From: Prochlorococcus marinus
Lineage (GTDB): Bacteria; Cyanobacteriota; Cyanobacteriia; PCC-6307; Cyanobiaceae
Assembly: GCF_001180325.1 (NCBI RefSeq)
Contig: NZ_CVSZ01000076.1
Coordinates: forward strand, 1 to 44,981
Reading direction: 5' to 3'
Length of the DNA: 44,981 bases
Shown here: positions 26,454-36,233 of the stretch, piece after piece
How the letters are laid out: every line of letters begins with the position of its first letter
Position numbering within the stretch: the stretch's first letter is position 1
Notes under the pieces: model-generated
Database searches by the model: none
Told to the model about the DNA's origin: nothing
The model's input: only the letters and a program-made list of their open reading frames with translations
Made by a program: the position numbers and the translations under genes

Positions 26454-27959
26454 TTGTCTGAAACTCATTGGAATAATCTGGGTGCTTACCTTAAAGAAAC
26501 ACAAATATTAGGTTCAATCCAAAATACACTTTATTGGGATCAGAATACTGGAATGCCAAAGAAAGGTGCTTCTTGGAGGTCTGAACAACTTACTTATATT
26601 GCAAAAGTATTGCATGAAAGAAATTCTTCCGAGGAATTTTCTAATTTAATACAATCTGCTAAAAATGAATTAGCAGATATTGAACGAAATTCCGATAATC
26701 AACTCTTCATAAAAGATAAAGAAAGAAATATTAGTCTTTTATTGAAGGAATTTAATAGAGAAAGAAATTTAGATCCTAAATTAGTTGAGTCTCTAGCAAA
26801 GGCAAAATCTAAAGGGTATGAAAGTTGGCAAGAAGCTAAGGAAAAATCTGATTTTAAAATTTTTCTTCCTTTCTTTGAAGAATTAGTTAAATTGCGGATT
26901 GAAGAGGCAAAACAAATATCAGATCAATATTCAGCATGGGAAACTTTAGCCCAACCCTTTGAGCCTGAATTAACTTTAAAGTGGCTGAATAAAATGTTTC
27001 AGCCTTTGAGAGATACTCTCCCAGAGTTGATTAGAGGGATTAATAAATCTAAGAAATATCACTGGGATTTGAGTCCAGAAACTCAACATAATTTATGTTC
27101 TCAATTACTTGATGAGTTTGGGAGAGATAAAGATCTAGTAGTTGTTGGTAAATCTCCCCATCCTTTTTCGATTACATTAGGGCCTAATGATTACAGGATT
27201 ACGACAAGAATTGTTGAAGGTGAACCATTATCAAGTTTTTTAGCAACTGCTCATGAGTGGGGGCATTCTATTTATGAGCAGGGTTTGCCATCTCAAAGTC
27301 ATCAATGGTTTGCTTGGCCTTTAGGTCAAGCAACCTCTATGGGTATTCATGAAAGTCAATCTTTATTTTGGGAAAATAGAATAGTTAAATCCAAATCTTT
27401 TTCAAAAAGATTTTTTAACAAATTTGTTTCGGCTGGATGTTCACTTAATAATTATTTAGAACTATGGAAATCTATTAATCATTTGGAAACAGGATTAAAT
27501 AGGGTTGAAGCGGATGAATTGACTTATGGCTTACACATATTGATAAGAACCGAACTTGAAATAGATTTAATTGAAAGAGGGTTACCTGCTGAAGATATTC
27601 CAACAGAATGGAATAAAAGATATGATGAACTCCTAGGAATTAAACCATCTAATGATTCAGAAGGTTGTCTTCAAGATGTTCATTGGAGTGAAGGGGCGTT
27701 TGGATATTTCCCCTCATATTTGTTAGGACATGTTATAAGTGCGCAAATATCTTCTCAAATGGAAAGAGACATAGGTTTGATTGACAACTTAATTGAAAAT
27801 GGTGAATATCAAAAGATCATCTTTTGGTTAAAAAATAATATACATAAATATGGCAGATCAGTTAATTGTATGGAGTTGGTAAGAGCTGTAACTAATGAAG
27901 AACTATCGCCAAACTATTTTATTAATCATTTAAGGTCTAAAATAAATGATTTTTGCTGA
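26454..27959 (+). CDS. Carboxypeptidase Taq, M32 metallopeptidase
   Basis: A 501-residue cytosolic zinc carboxypeptidase. Seen: the typical N-terminus (LGSIQNTLYWDQNTGMPKKG), the zinc site HEWGH (267-271) in ATAHEWGHSIYEQGLP, and the HESQSLFWEN motif that supplies the third ligand. Length matches the family. The start is TTG at 26454; no closer ATG precedes the conserved N-terminal helix. It is followed 63 bases later by a pyrophosphatase gene. Confidence 0.94.
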   Translation: MSETHWNNLGAYLKETQILGSIQNTLYWDQNTGMPKKGASWRSEQLTYIAKVLHERNSSEEFSNLIQSAKNELADIERNSDNQLFIKDKERNISLLLKEFNRERNLDPKLVESLAKAKSKGYESWQEAKEKSDFKIFLPFFEELVKLRIEEAKQISDQYSAWETLAQPFEPELTLKWLNKMFQPLRDTLPELIRGINKSKKYHWDLSPETQHNLCSQLLDEFGRDKDLVVVGKSPHPFSITLGPNDYRITTRIVEGEPLSSFLATAHEWGHSIYEQGLPSQSHQWFAWPLGQATSMGIHESQSLFWENRIVKSKSFSKRFFNKFVSAGCSLNNYLELWKSINHLETGLNRVEADELTYGLHILIRTELEIDLIERGLPAEDIPTEWNKRYDELLGIKPSNDSEGCLQDVHWSEGAFGYFPSYLLGHVISAQISSQMERDIGLIDNLIENGEYQKIIFWLKNNIHKYGRSVNCMELVRAVTNEELSPNYFINHLRSKINDFC

Positions 27960-28022
27960 AACATTACTTTTAAAGAATTTGGTTAGGTGTGACGATGTAA
28001 GATAAACAAAAATAATTTCTTG

Positions 28023-28610
28023 ATGGCAAATCTAAATCAGCCCCCAAGCAGGGTTACCCCAAATTTATTGCACATACTAAATGCTTTCACTGACAGCTCA
28101 AATACAATAATAAACACTATTGTTGAATTGAACTCTAATACTATAAATAAATATGAATTAATTACAGAAACGGGCCATCTTAAACTTGATAGGGTAGGTT
28201 ATTCATCACTTGCGTATCCTTTTGCTTATGGATGTATCCCAAGGACATGGGATGAAGATGGAGATCCGCTTGATGTAGAAATTGTTGGAGTAACTGAGCC
28301 ATTGATACCAGGATCTATTGTGGAAGCAAGGATTATTGGGGTGATGAAATTTGATGATGGTGGAGAGGTCGATGATAAGGTAATAGCAGTTCTCGCAGAT
28401 GATAAAAGAATGGACCATATCTCAAGTTATGAAGACCTTGGAGATCATTGGTTAAAAGAAACAAAGTATTATTGGGAGCACTACAAAGATCTAAAAAAAC
28501 CAGGAACATGTACAGTTAATGGTTTTTTTGGGATAGAAGAAGCTGTTAAAGTAATCAAAGATTGTGAAGAGAGATACAAAAAAGATATTGATCCTAAATT
28601 AGTAAATTAA
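28023..28610 (+). CDS. Inorganic pyrophosphatase, family I (complete active site)
   Basis: Hydrolyses pyrophosphate to phosphate with Mg2+. The 195-residue protein from ATG 28023 (a TTG at 28020 is adjacent) has a 30-residue N-terminal extension and then the family I core. NKYEL, LDRVGYSSLAYPFAYG, the signature DGDPLD (Asp79, Asp81, Asp84), FDDGGEVDDK and EHYKDLK give all the metal- and phosphate-binding residues expected from E. coli PPase. A second family I gene lies at 43353. The two differ enough to suggest different origins. Convergent with hemC. Confidence 0.93.
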   Translation: MANLNQPPSRVTPNLLHILNAFTDSSNTIINTIVELNSNTINKYELITETGHLKLDRVGYSSLAYPFAYGCIPRTWDEDGDPLDVEIVGVTEPLIPGSIVEARIIGVMKFDDGGEVDDKVIAVLADDKRMDHISSYEDLGDHWLKETKYYWEHYKDLKKPGTCTVNGFFGIEEAVKVIKDCEERYKKDIDPKLVN

Positions 28611-28616
28611 ATAATT

Positions 28617-29567
28617 TTATTTTTCTCTAAATTTTTCAAATATTTCGCTTAGTATTTCTTCGGCACCTTGCTGCTTTAATTTTTTAGCTAGTTCTTTGCC
28701 TACTTCTTCGGGATCATTAATATTGCCAATATATTGATCTTTAATAAGCCTTTCTCCATCAAGAGATGCAACCATGCCGGTGAGGCAAAGTTGTTCATTC
28801 TGAATTTTACTATTCACACCTATTGGAACTTGGCATCCGCCTTCAAGCTCTCTTAAAAAAGCCCTTTCTGCTAGACATCTTTGACTGGTGGGTTTATCTT
28901 CTAAGGTATTTATAATTTCTAAAACTTTTTTATCATCAGATTTACATTCAATGCCTAGTGCTCCTTGGCCAACGGCATGAAGAGAAACTTCACTTGGGAT
29001 AATCTGGTGAATTCTTGATTCAAAGCCTAATCTCTTTAAACCAGCGGCTGCAAGAATTATACAATCAAATTCTCCTGCATCTAATTTTTCAATTCTTGTA
29101 ATAACATTTCCCCTGATATCTTTGAAAACAAGATGTGGGTACTTATTTCTTAATTGTGCAAGTCTTCTTAGGGAGCTTGTTCCAACAATCGAACCTTCAG
29201 GTAAGTTTTCTAATTTATAACAGTCATTTTTTTTGTTTACTACTAAAGCATCTGCAGGATCCTCCCTTTTTGTAATGCATCCTAATTTAAGGCCATTAGG
29301 CAAATTGGTTGGTAAATCTTTTAGAGAATGTACTGCTATATCTGCATGTCCTACGAGCATTTGCGCTTCAAGTTCTTTTGTAAATAAGCCTTTGTCCCCT
29401 ATTTTTGCTAAGGCTACATCAAGGATTTTGTCACCTTGAGTTGCCATAGCTTCTATAGATACCTCTAAATTGGGAATATACCTTTCTAGTTGATCTTTAA
29501 CCCATAAAGTTTGAACCATTGCTAGCTTACTTCTTCTACTAGCTATTTTCAGCTTAAAATTAGTCAT
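28617..29567 (-). CDS. hemC: Porphobilinogen deaminase (hydroxymethylbilane synthase)
   Basis: Polymerises four porphobilinogen molecules into hydroxymethylbilane on its dipyrromethane cofactor. The 316-residue protein begins with the family motif [20 protein letters not shown], has the substrate-binding [14 protein letters not shown] and [10 protein letters not shown], and the cofactor-anchoring cysteine in [11 protein letters not shown]. Normal length. The 97-base region behind it holds a good -10 element, so it may be transcribed separately from the upstream sigma factor gene. Confidence 0.96.
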   Translation of the reverse strand: MTNFKLKIASRRSKLAMVQTLWVKDQLERYIPNLEVSIEAMATQGDKILDVALAKIGDKGLFTKELEAQMLVGHADIAVHSLKDLPTNLPNGLKLGCITKREDPADALVVNKKNDCYKLENLPEGSIVGTSSLRRLAQLRNKYPHLVFKDIRGNVITRIEKLDAGEFDCIILAAAGLKRLGFESRIHQIIPSEVSLHAVGQGALGIECKSDDKKVLEIINTLEDKPTSQRCLAERAFLRELEGGCQVPIGVNSKIQNEQLCLTGMVASLDGERLIKDQYIGNINDPEEVGKELAKKLKQQGAEEILSEIFEKFREK

Positions 29568-29647
29568 TAAATATTATTTTGAGTTTGAATTAAAAATTAA
29601 GTCGAATTTATTTTAAGCTATTATTTTGCCAGTTTTTAAAGCTAATT

Positions 29648-29653
29648 ATTATA
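29648..29653 (-). promoter_or_regulatory. Candidate -10 element for hemC
   Basis: Read on the minus strand this is TATAAT, a perfect consensus, lying 81 bases upstream of the hemC ATG and just after the sigma factor stop. No clear -35 element is visible, which is common in this group. This is inference from sequence only. Confidence 0.35.
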
Positions 29654-29664
29654 CTTAACTTTTT

Positions 29665-30849
29665 TTATTTTATATATTCTTTTAAAACCCCATTTCGATT
29701 TGGATGTCTAAGTTTTCTTAGAGCTTTTGCCTCTATTTGTCTAATTCTTTCTCTCGTCACATCAAAAATCTGGCCAATTTCTTCAAGAGTTTTCATTCTT
29801 CCATCATCAATTCCATATCTCAATCTGAGAACATCTCTTTCTCTTGGACTAAGAGTGGCTAAAACTCCTTCCAAATCTTCTCTTAGTAAAGTTTTAGAAA
29901 CATCTTGCTCTGGATTTTCTATATCAGCCTCTATAAAGTCTCCTAGTCTTGAGTCTTCTTCTTTTCCTATTGGAGTTTCTAAAGAAATAGGAAGTTGCGC
30001 ACTTTTAGCTATAAATCTTAATTTTTCGATTGTCATTTCCATACTCTCAGCGATTTCTTCTTCACTAGGTTTCCTGCCAAATTCTTGGCTAAGAACTTTT
30101 GTGGTTTTTTTAATTCTGGATATTGTCTCGTATAAGTGAACTGGCAATCTAATAGTTCTACTTTGATCCGCAATTGCTCTTGTAATGGCTTGGCGAATCC
30201 ACCAAGTTGCATATGTAGAGAACTTATAACCTTTTTCATGGTCGAATTTTTCCGCTGCTCTAATTAGACCCAAACTTCCTTCTTGGATTAAATCTTGAAA
30301 TGATAAACCTCTATTCATATATTTTTTAGCAATGGAAACAACTAATCTTAAATTTGATTGAACCATTTTTTCTTTAGCTCTCCGCCCTAAGAGAAGTCTT
30401 CTTCTAAATTTGGGAAGAGGCATATCTATTAACTCGGCCCATTCTCTTACAGATGGGAAATGTCCTTTTTCTGACTCATATTGAGTTGCTAGCTCTTCTA
30501 ATTGAAGTAAGTCAGCAATTTTTCTTGCAAGCTCAATTTCTTCATCTGGTCTTAAAAGTCTAATTCTTCCAATTTCTTGGAGATAAACTCTTATTGAATC
30601 TTCAGTGTAGATACCTTTTGGCCCAAGTTTTATATTCCCGAGCCCTTTGTCTTCTTCTTCAGAATCACTAAATTCATTATTGTTATTTTCAATATTGCTT
30701 TCGTTTAACTCCGCAGATGTCTGTAAAGTTTGATTATTTTTATTACCATCTTCTTCAACTACTGTTTCTAAATTTGTATTAATTTTTTTATTGATCTTTT
30801 TTTTTGAACTAGGCTTGGAATTCTTTGATTCTGCTGCGACTGGACACAT
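29665..30849 (-). CDS. rpoD: Principal-type RNA polymerase sigma factor
   Basis: A 394-residue sigma-70 factor. After an Asn/Lys/Glu-rich N-terminus of about 75 residues with low complexity come region 1.2 ([20 protein letters not shown]), region 2 ([20 protein letters not shown], then [20 protein letters not shown] for the -10 contact), region 3, and region 4 with the HTH ([20 protein letters not shown]). Length and the RLGDFIEA motif fit a group 1 (SigA-like) or close group 2 factor. The genome probably has several; I cannot tell with certainty that this is the housekeeping one. It is divergent from priA. Confidence 0.88.
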   Translation of the reverse strand: MCPVAAESKNSKPSSKKKINKKINTNLETVVEEDGNKNNQTLQTSAELNESNIENNNNEFSDSEEEDKGLGNIKLGPKGIYTEDSIRVYLQEIGRIRLLRPDEEIELARKIADLLQLEELATQYESEKGHFPSVREWAELIDMPLPKFRRRLLLGRRAKEKMVQSNLRLVVSIAKKYMNRGLSFQDLIQEGSLGLIRAAEKFDHEKGYKFSTYATWWIRQAITRAIADQSRTIRLPVHLYETISRIKKTTKVLSQEFGRKPSEEEIAESMEMTIEKLRFIAKSAQLPISLETPIGKEEDSRLGDFIEADIENPEQDVSKTLLREDLEGVLATLSPRERDVLRLRYGIDDGRMKTLEEIGQIFDVTRERIRQIEAKALRKLRHPNRNGVLKEYIK

Positions 30850-31170
30850 AATTGACTCCTTTCTACGGTGAATTTAACTAGATAAAATTTTATTTAGGGC
30901 TAATTTGAACATTTAGTAGTAAAGTCCCCTTAATGTTTAAAAAACTTTTTTACAAAATGAGAATAAGAAAAGTTTTCTAAATTGTTGAAAAATTTAAATA
31001 GTGCTATAGATTACCTAAAGTAAAAAGTCTTGGGATTTCTCAGACAGGCAGATCAGTTTTGAATTTTCAGTCAATGATCAGAGCTTCATGTCTCCCTTAA
31101 GAGCAGGATACTTACAATGTGCAAAAAACACTTTGTGGAATGTTCAACAATCCAATACTAAGAAAAAGTT
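30850..31170. other. 321-bp intergenic region between rpoD and priA
   Basis: Divergent promoter region. The first half is AT-rich; 31020-31110 is richer in G and C, with GATCA and TGATC arms that could pair, but no clear RNA family. A very short open frame (31117-31161, MCKKHFVECSTIQY) lies just before priA with AGGA upstream. I see no terminator or tRNA. Confidence 0.5.
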
Positions 31171-33447
31171 TTGAAGCCGGCAAGTAATCAGTTATTAAAT
31201 ATCTCCTATAAATTGGAAATTTTGCTTGATATAGGTAGTAGTGATGAAAGCTTTTACTATTTAGATGGAAATAATCTTGGAGCAGAAGTTGGAGATATTG
31301 TAAGTGTGAGACTAAGGGGGAGATTATTGAATGGGTTGGTGATCTCCAAAAAAGACTTTTCGACAATTAATAATGATGAATCAAATATTACTGGAGGAAA
31401 AAGCATAAGATATTTGTTTGTTGAAAGTATTTTGCAGAAAAAAATAATTGATGAATCTTGGAGAGAATTGATAGACTCCCTAGCCTCTTTTTATATGGTT
31501 AGTAATTTAAAAATGTTTAAAACTGCATTTCCTCCTGGCTGGATTGGTAAATATAAAAATTTCTCTAAAGGTTTAAAAGATCAAATATGGATTGAAACTA
31601 AAAAAGAATTTGATATTAAGAACAATGGATTAACCAAAAAAGAATTTTTTTTAATGGATACTTTATCTAAAAAAGGTAATTGGCAAAGTGAATTAATAAA
31701 GTCTGGTTTTAATTACACTCTAATCAACTCAATGGTCAGTAAAAATTATCTTGCTAAATCTAAAAGAAAAAAAAATATAAATAGTAAATTAAATTCCTTT
31801 GTAGAAGATCATATCGCAACGAAAAAACCAAATCTTACAAATGAGCAAAAAATTGCATTTCAAAAATTTCAAACAATGAAACCAGGAGATGCATTACTTC
31901 TTTGGGGCGAAACAGGTTCAGGTAAAACAGAAGTTTATATGAGAATTGCTGAAGATCAATTGTTTAAGAAAAAAAGTTGTTTGATACTAGCCCCAGAAAT
32001 TGGATTAATTCCTCAACTTATTGATAGGTTTAGTAGGCGATTTAATAATGTCGTTTACGAATATCATAGTAATTGTTCTCCCGATCATAGAACTTTAGTT
32101 TGGAAGAAAATTATTAATGCTAACGAACCTTTAATAGTAATAGGTACAAGGTCGGCAGTTTTTCTTCCAATGAAAAATCTAGGTTTAATAATAATGGATG
32201 AAGAACATGATGTTTCTTATAAGCAAGATAGTCCTATGCCTTGCTATGACGCTAGAGAGATTGCTATTGAAATAGTAAAAAGGAATTCTGCAAAGTTAAT
32301 TTTTGGGAGTGCAACCCCATCAATGAAGACTTGGAAAAAGTGTATTTTTGAAAGGAATTTTAAATTGGTAAGAATGATTCAAAGGATATCCAGTAATGAG
32401 ACTCCTGAAATAAAAATTATTGATATGCGGGATGAGTTCAAGAAGGGAAATATGAAAATTTTTTCCAATGAATTATTACAATTGCTTCCTCAACTACGCT
32501 TAAGAAAAGAGCAAGCAATAATTTTGATCCCTAGGAGGGGGCATAGTGGGTTTTTAAGTTGTAGAAATTGCGGATATTTAATAAATTGCCCCAACTGTGA
32601 CGTTCCTTTATCAGTTCATCTTGGATTACAAGGAAAAAAATGGTTAAGGTGTCATTGCTGTGATCATAAATCAAGATTGATCAATCGTTGCCCAGATTGT
32701 CATTCAACTGCTTTCAAACCTTTTGGAATTGGTACTCAAAGGGTAATAGAGTTTTTAAATGAAGAATTTCCTGACTTAAGAGTACTTCGCTTTGATAGAG
32801 ACACAACGTCAGGAAAGGATGGTCATAGAGATATTCTTTCAAAGTTTTCTAAAGGTGATGCTGATATTCTTGTCGGTACTCAGATGTTGGCAAAAGGTAT
32901 TGACATCCCCAATATTACTCTTTCAGTAGTTATTGCAGCAGATGGGTTGCTTCATCGCCCAGATATTTCAGCAGAAGAAAAATCATTACAGTTATTTTTG
33001 CAAGTAGCAGGAAGGGCCGGCAGGGCACAAAAAAAAGGGAAAGTAATTTTTCAAACATATAAACCTAACCACCCGGTGATTTCGTATCTTCAAAAAAGAG
33101 ATTATGAAAGATTCTTAATTGAAAACTCGAGATTGAGAAAGGATGCTAATTTATTTCCATTTTGCACAATTTGCCTACTTAAATTATCAGGTGAAAATTA
33201 TGAATTAACTGAGTCAATTGCAATAAAATTAGCAAAATATCTACTCAGTTTTTGTGAGAAAAAGAATTGGAAATTAATTGGTCCTGCCCCTAGTTTAATA
33301 GCTAAAATCGGTAAAAAATTTAGATGGCAGATATTAATACATGGCCCTGAAGGAACAAAGATACCTTTACCTGATAGATCAATATTATGGAAACTTATTC
33401 CAAAAAATGTTTTTTTAACAATTGATGTTAATCCAGCAGAGTTGTAA
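31171..33447 (+). CDS. priA: Primosomal protein N' (replication restart helicase PriA)
   Basis: A 758-residue superfamily 2 helicase that reloads the replisome at stalled forks. The TTG start gives an N-terminal 3'-DNA-binding domain (about 1-110), then helicase motif I in LLWGETGSGKTEVYM, DEEH in motif II, and a zinc-binding domain with paired cysteine motifs (CRNCGYLINCPNC and CHCCDHKSRLINRCPDC), then LVGTQMLAKGIDIPN and QVAGRAGRAQKKG. All are intact. Its stop abuts the convergent DUF3153 gene. Confidence 0.95.
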   Translation: MKPASNQLLNISYKLEILLDIGSSDESFYYLDGNNLGAEVGDIVSVRLRGRLLNGLVISKKDFSTINNDESNITGGKSIRYLFVESILQKKIIDESWRELIDSLASFYMVSNLKMFKTAFPPGWIGKYKNFSKGLKDQIWIETKKEFDIKNNGLTKKEFFLMDTLSKKGNWQSELIKSGFNYTLINSMVSKNYLAKSKRKKNINSKLNSFVEDHIATKKPNLTNEQKIAFQKFQTMKPGDALLLWGETGSGKTEVYMRIAEDQLFKKKSCLILAPEIGLIPQLIDRFSRRFNNVVYEYHSNCSPDHRTLVWKKIINANEPLIVIGTRSAVFLPMKNLGLIIMDEEHDVSYKQDSPMPCYDAREIAIEIVKRNSAKLIFGSATPSMKTWKKCIFERNFKLVRMIQRISSNETPEIKIIDMRDEFKKGNMKIFSNELLQLLPQLRLRKEQAIILIPRRGHSGFLSCRNCGYLINCPNCDVPLSVHLGLQGKKWLRCHCCDHKSRLINRCPDCHSTAFKPFGIGTQRVIEFLNEEFPDLRVLRFDRDTTSGKDGHRDILSKFSKGDADILVGTQMLAKGIDIPNITLSVVIAADGLLHRPDISAEEKSLQLFLQVAGRAGRAQKKGKVIFQTYKPNHPVISYLQKRDYERFLIENSRLRKDANLFPFCTICLLKLSGENYELTESIAIKLAKYLLSFCEKKNWKLIGPAPSLIAKIGKKFRWQILIHGPEGTKIPLPDRSILWKLIPKNVFLTIDVNPAEL

Positions 33448-34557
33448 TTACTTTGATGGAAGTTGAGGTAAATCTGAACCTAATTTAAATCTATAGAATC
33501 TTAATAAATAAGCCAATATTATAATTATTAAAACAATAGATATCCCAATCAAGAGTTTGTTGAGGCTCCAGAAAGAAAACTCAAGACTATTTATCTGCCC
33601 TTGATTTAAATCCCAAATTATGAGATTTTTTGTGATTTCTAAATTTGAATTATTTTTATCGGTAAGGATAGCTTTATTGGGGTGAATAATTTTGAAAATG
33701 AGTTCTAAATTATCAATGCCTTTAATAGAATTTAGATCCAAATCTAACCTGTAAAAGTATTTTTTAAAAAAAATGAAGTTTTTTTGAGTAGTATTAATTT
33801 CTATATTTGTTGATTCTCCCGCTAACTCTCCAGCTGTATTTTGGGTTATTTTAAGAACTTTTTTTGTATCCTCAAAATTGAGATTTTTATGTTTCAAAGA
33901 AAAGGTTGATTCGTCTTGTTTAATTTCTGCGTCAGGAAAAATATCTTTCATCTTCTCTTCAAATTTTAATTGCCAAGGAAATTTCTTTATGTATTTACTC
34001 TCTATCACTAAATTATTAGTTATTGAATCAAGTTCACTAAGATCAAGGGTATTCTCAATTTTTACGCAGCCACTTAAAAGTGGAATTAATAGTAATAGTA
34101 TTAAAAAAATGATTAGTGAAAAGCCTTTCTGAAAGGGTTTAGTTTCACCAGTTGGTGTCTCAGTTACATTAATAAATTTTTTTTTCTTTAATACTTCTCT
34201 TTTTTTGCGCAGTGAGTTAAGAGATTTTTTATTGAGTGATGGGTCGCTTTCAAACTGTAAGTTCCAATTTTCTGGCTTTTTAATGTCAGGAGAGTCTATA
34301 ACTTCCATCAAATATTTTGCATTTTCTCTCGTCTTATTATCGTAAGATTTTAGAAGTTCTTTACAAAACCTTTTAGCCTCCTCCCTTTTATTGATACCAC
34401 ACAGAGCAGTAATTAAGATTGTTCTTAAATTTACTCCCTCTTTGCTTGATAAAGGAAATGATTCGATTATGGGCAAAAGAAATTCAATGCAATAATGATA
34501 CTCACCTTTAGCTAAAGCAAGTTCTACTTTTTCTAAAACTTGCTCATAAGTTTTCAT
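33448..34557 (-). CDS. DUF3153-type protein fused to N-terminal helical domain
   Basis: A 369-residue protein in three parts: a soluble helical, TPR-like N-terminal domain (about 1-115), a basic linker, then a hydrophobic segment with a lipobox-like LSGC (Cys164) leading into the DUF3153 domain of cyanobacteria (IENTLDLSELDSITNN onwards), and a second membrane helix near 332-352 with a basic tail. DUF3153 proteins usually look like lipoproteins. No Met lies just before the hydrophobic segment, so a simple misplaced start does not explain the N-terminal part. Function unknown; it lies 3 bases after argB on the same strand. Confidence 0.75.
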   Translation of the reverse strand: MKTYEQVLEKVELALAKGEYHYCIEFLLPIIESFPLSSKEGVNLRTILITALCGINKREEAKRFCKELLKSYDNKTRENAKYLMEVIDSPDIKKPENWNLQFESDPSLNKKSLNSLRKKREVLKKKKFINVTETPTGETKPFQKGFSLIIFLILLLLIPLLSGCVKIENTLDLSELDSITNNLVIESKYIKKFPWQLKFEEKMKDIFPDAEIKQDESTFSLKHKNLNFEDTKKVLKITQNTAGELAGESTNIEINTTQKNFIFFKKYFYRLDLDLNSIKGIDNLELIFKIIHPNKAILTDKNNSNLEITKNLIIWDLNQGQINSLEFSFWSLNKLLIGISIVLIIIILAYLLRFYRFKLGSDLPQLPSK

Positions 34558-34560
34558 TGG

Positions 34561-35412
34561 TTAGGCGACTATCATTGTACCTATTCCGGAATTTGTAAAA
34601 ATCTCAAGAAGTAATGAATGTTCTATTCTTCCATCAATTATGTGAGCTGCTTTGACTCCTTGGGCTAAAGCTCTTATACAGCATTCTGTCTTTGGAATCA
34701 TACCTTCAGTTACAATTTTTTTATCAATAAAATCCCTTGCCTCTTTGAGATTAGTTTTTTCAACAAGACTATTTTTGTTATCTTTTTCTTTTAAAATCCC
34801 TTGAGTATCAGTAAGAAGAATAAGTTTTTCTGCATTTATCGCGGCAGCAATTTCTCCAGCAACAAAATCTGCATTAATGTTATGGGAAATACCCTCCAAG
34901 GTTGATCCAATGCTAGAAATAATTGGGATGTATCCTTTAGAAATAAGAGGATCTAATATTTCAGGATTGATTTTTGTAACCTCTCCCACTAACCCATGGC
35001 TGCCATCTCCTAGTTCTCTAGATTGAATTAAGTTGCCATCAAGACCTGATATTCCCACAGCTAAAGATCCAGTTTTATTAATGCCTTTTACAATTTGTTT
35101 GTTAACTCTACCCATTAGAACCATCTCGACAATTTCCATTGTTTTTTGATCAGTAATTCTTAATCCATTTTCGAATTTAGGAGATATTTCTAATTTCTTT
35201 AACCAATTATTAATCTCTGGTCCACCTCCATGAATTACTATCGGACAAACCCCAACGGTTGATAAAAGTGCAATGTCTCTAAAAAAAGCATTTTTTAAAT
35301 TATCATTCTCCATAACAGAACCACCATACTTGATAACAATTTTTCTACCTGAGAAACTTTGTATATATGGTAGTGCTTCGCTTAATATTGATACTCTTTG
35401 AGAATCATTCAT
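34561..35412 (-). CDS. argB: Acetylglutamate kinase
   Basis: Phosphorylates N-acetylglutamate in arginine synthesis; in cyanobacteria it is the target of PII activation. The 283-residue protein shows [39 protein letters not shown] and [10 protein letters not shown], and the C-terminal [12 protein letters not shown] and [14 protein letters not shown] blocks, all typical. It is the only arginine gene in the window. The DUF3153 gene follows 3 bases later. Confidence 0.96.
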   Translation of the reverse strand: MNDSQRVSILSEALPYIQSFSGRKIVIKYGGSVMENDNLKNAFFRDIALLSTVGVCPIVIHGGGPEINNWLKKLEISPKFENGLRITDQKTMEIVEMVLMGRVNKQIVKGINKTGSLAVGISGLDGNLIQSRELGDGSHGLVGEVTKINPEILDPLISKGYIPIISSIGSTLEGISHNINADFVAGEIAAAINAEKLILLTDTQGILKEKDNKNSLVEKTNLKEARDFIDKKIVTEGMIPKTECCIRALAQGVKAAHIIDGRIEHSLLLEIFTNSGIGTMIVA

Positions 35413-35476
35413 TATTAAAATTCATTAAAACTTGATTAAATTGAGAAATTAGGTTTTTACAAATATATCCCTATAT

Positions 35477-36007
35477 TCAATAAAAGAGAATAAAATCAAA
35501 TTCTTTTTTATTATCGTCGATAATAAATTCTGATTCAAGACCTTTGACGAAAAACCTATTTAATCTTTCTTGTTTTTCAATCCATTTTTCTAGAGGGACA
35601 GCGTTTAACTCGAAACGCATTCTGAGACCATTTTTTTCTTCCTTTGTAATTTCTTCTATTTCTTTTAATTGAGGGGGGTTATCCTCGTCCCACAAATTTA
35701 AAGATTCTAATGACGATTCAAGATGAGCTTTTATCCCATATCTCCATCTCGTAACATCTTTAACTAATGCTGTTAGTTCTTTTGGTCTATTAAATTTATT
35801 TGTCGCAAAATTTGTCTTGTCAAATAACTCTACAGGAGGTATTTCGGAAGTCTTTAAGCCTAAGCCAATCAGGAAAATAGGTACTCCATAAAAAAAAGTA
35901 GGTACACTTAAATTCACTGAGTCTGTAAAATAAGCAGTCATTCCCACAAAAGCTAATATACCCCCAGCCGTTACGATTAAGTTTCCAGGCGATAAGTATT
36001 TCTTCAT
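35477..36007 (-). CDS. DUF2854 family membrane protein
   Basis: A 176-residue protein of a cyanobacteria/chloroplast family (DUF2854). Two close hydrophobic segments (about 8-28 and 34-52, with TFFYGVPIFLIGLGLK) are followed by PPVELFDKTNFATNKFNRPK and a soluble C-terminal domain. The family has no known enzymatic function. It lies 64 bases upstream of argB on the same strand and is divergent from the 60-residue protein. Confidence 0.85.
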   Translation of the reverse strand: MKKYLSPGNLIVTAGGILAFVGMTAYFTDSVNLSVPTFFYGVPIFLIGLGLKTSEIPPVELFDKTNFATNKFNRPKELTALVKDVTRWRYGIKAHLESSLESLNLWDEDNPPQLKEIEEITKEEKNGLRMRFELNAVPLEKWIEKQERLNRFFVKGLESEFIIDDNKKEFDFILFY

Positions 36008-36049
36008 TTTGATTTAGTAGAATGAGTTTTAAATGGGCTAACAAGTATT

Positions 36050-36232
36050 ATGCAAGATCCTAATACTGCTAATCAAGGAGATTTAATTTTTAAACTTGAT
36101 CAAGATAGAGCATGGCTACTAGAAAATCTTGATAAGGGTAAATGGCCAGAAATCAGAAGCGAACTTGCCGCGCTTGAAAGAAAAATAAGCAAACTAATTA
36201 TAAGTGTTCAAGAAAATAATGTTGATATTTGA
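36050..36232 (+). CDS. Conserved 60-residue hypothetical protein
   Basis: A small soluble, helical protein (MQDPNTANQGDLIFKLDQDR, then LAALERKISKLI). Probably forms an amphipathic helix pair. It is divergent from the DUF2854 gene and its stop is one base from the ssb stop. I recognise no family. It is too regular in charge pattern and too well placed to be noise, but support is limited to that. Confidence 0.6.
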   Translation: MQDPNTANQGDLIFKLDQDRAWLLENLDKGKWPEIRSELAALERKISKLIISVQENNVDI

Positions 36233-36233
36233 T

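Noticed and set aside
29233..29439. 68-codon plus-strand frame opposite hemC
   Set aside because: Complement of a conserved gene; no ribosome site and no family resemblance.
29855..30139. 94-codon frame opposite the sigma factor gene
   Set aside because: Antisense shadow of conserved sigma regions.
31112..31366. 84-codon minus-strand frame across the priA start
   Set aside because: Antisense to the conserved N-terminal domain of PriA; composition not protein-like.
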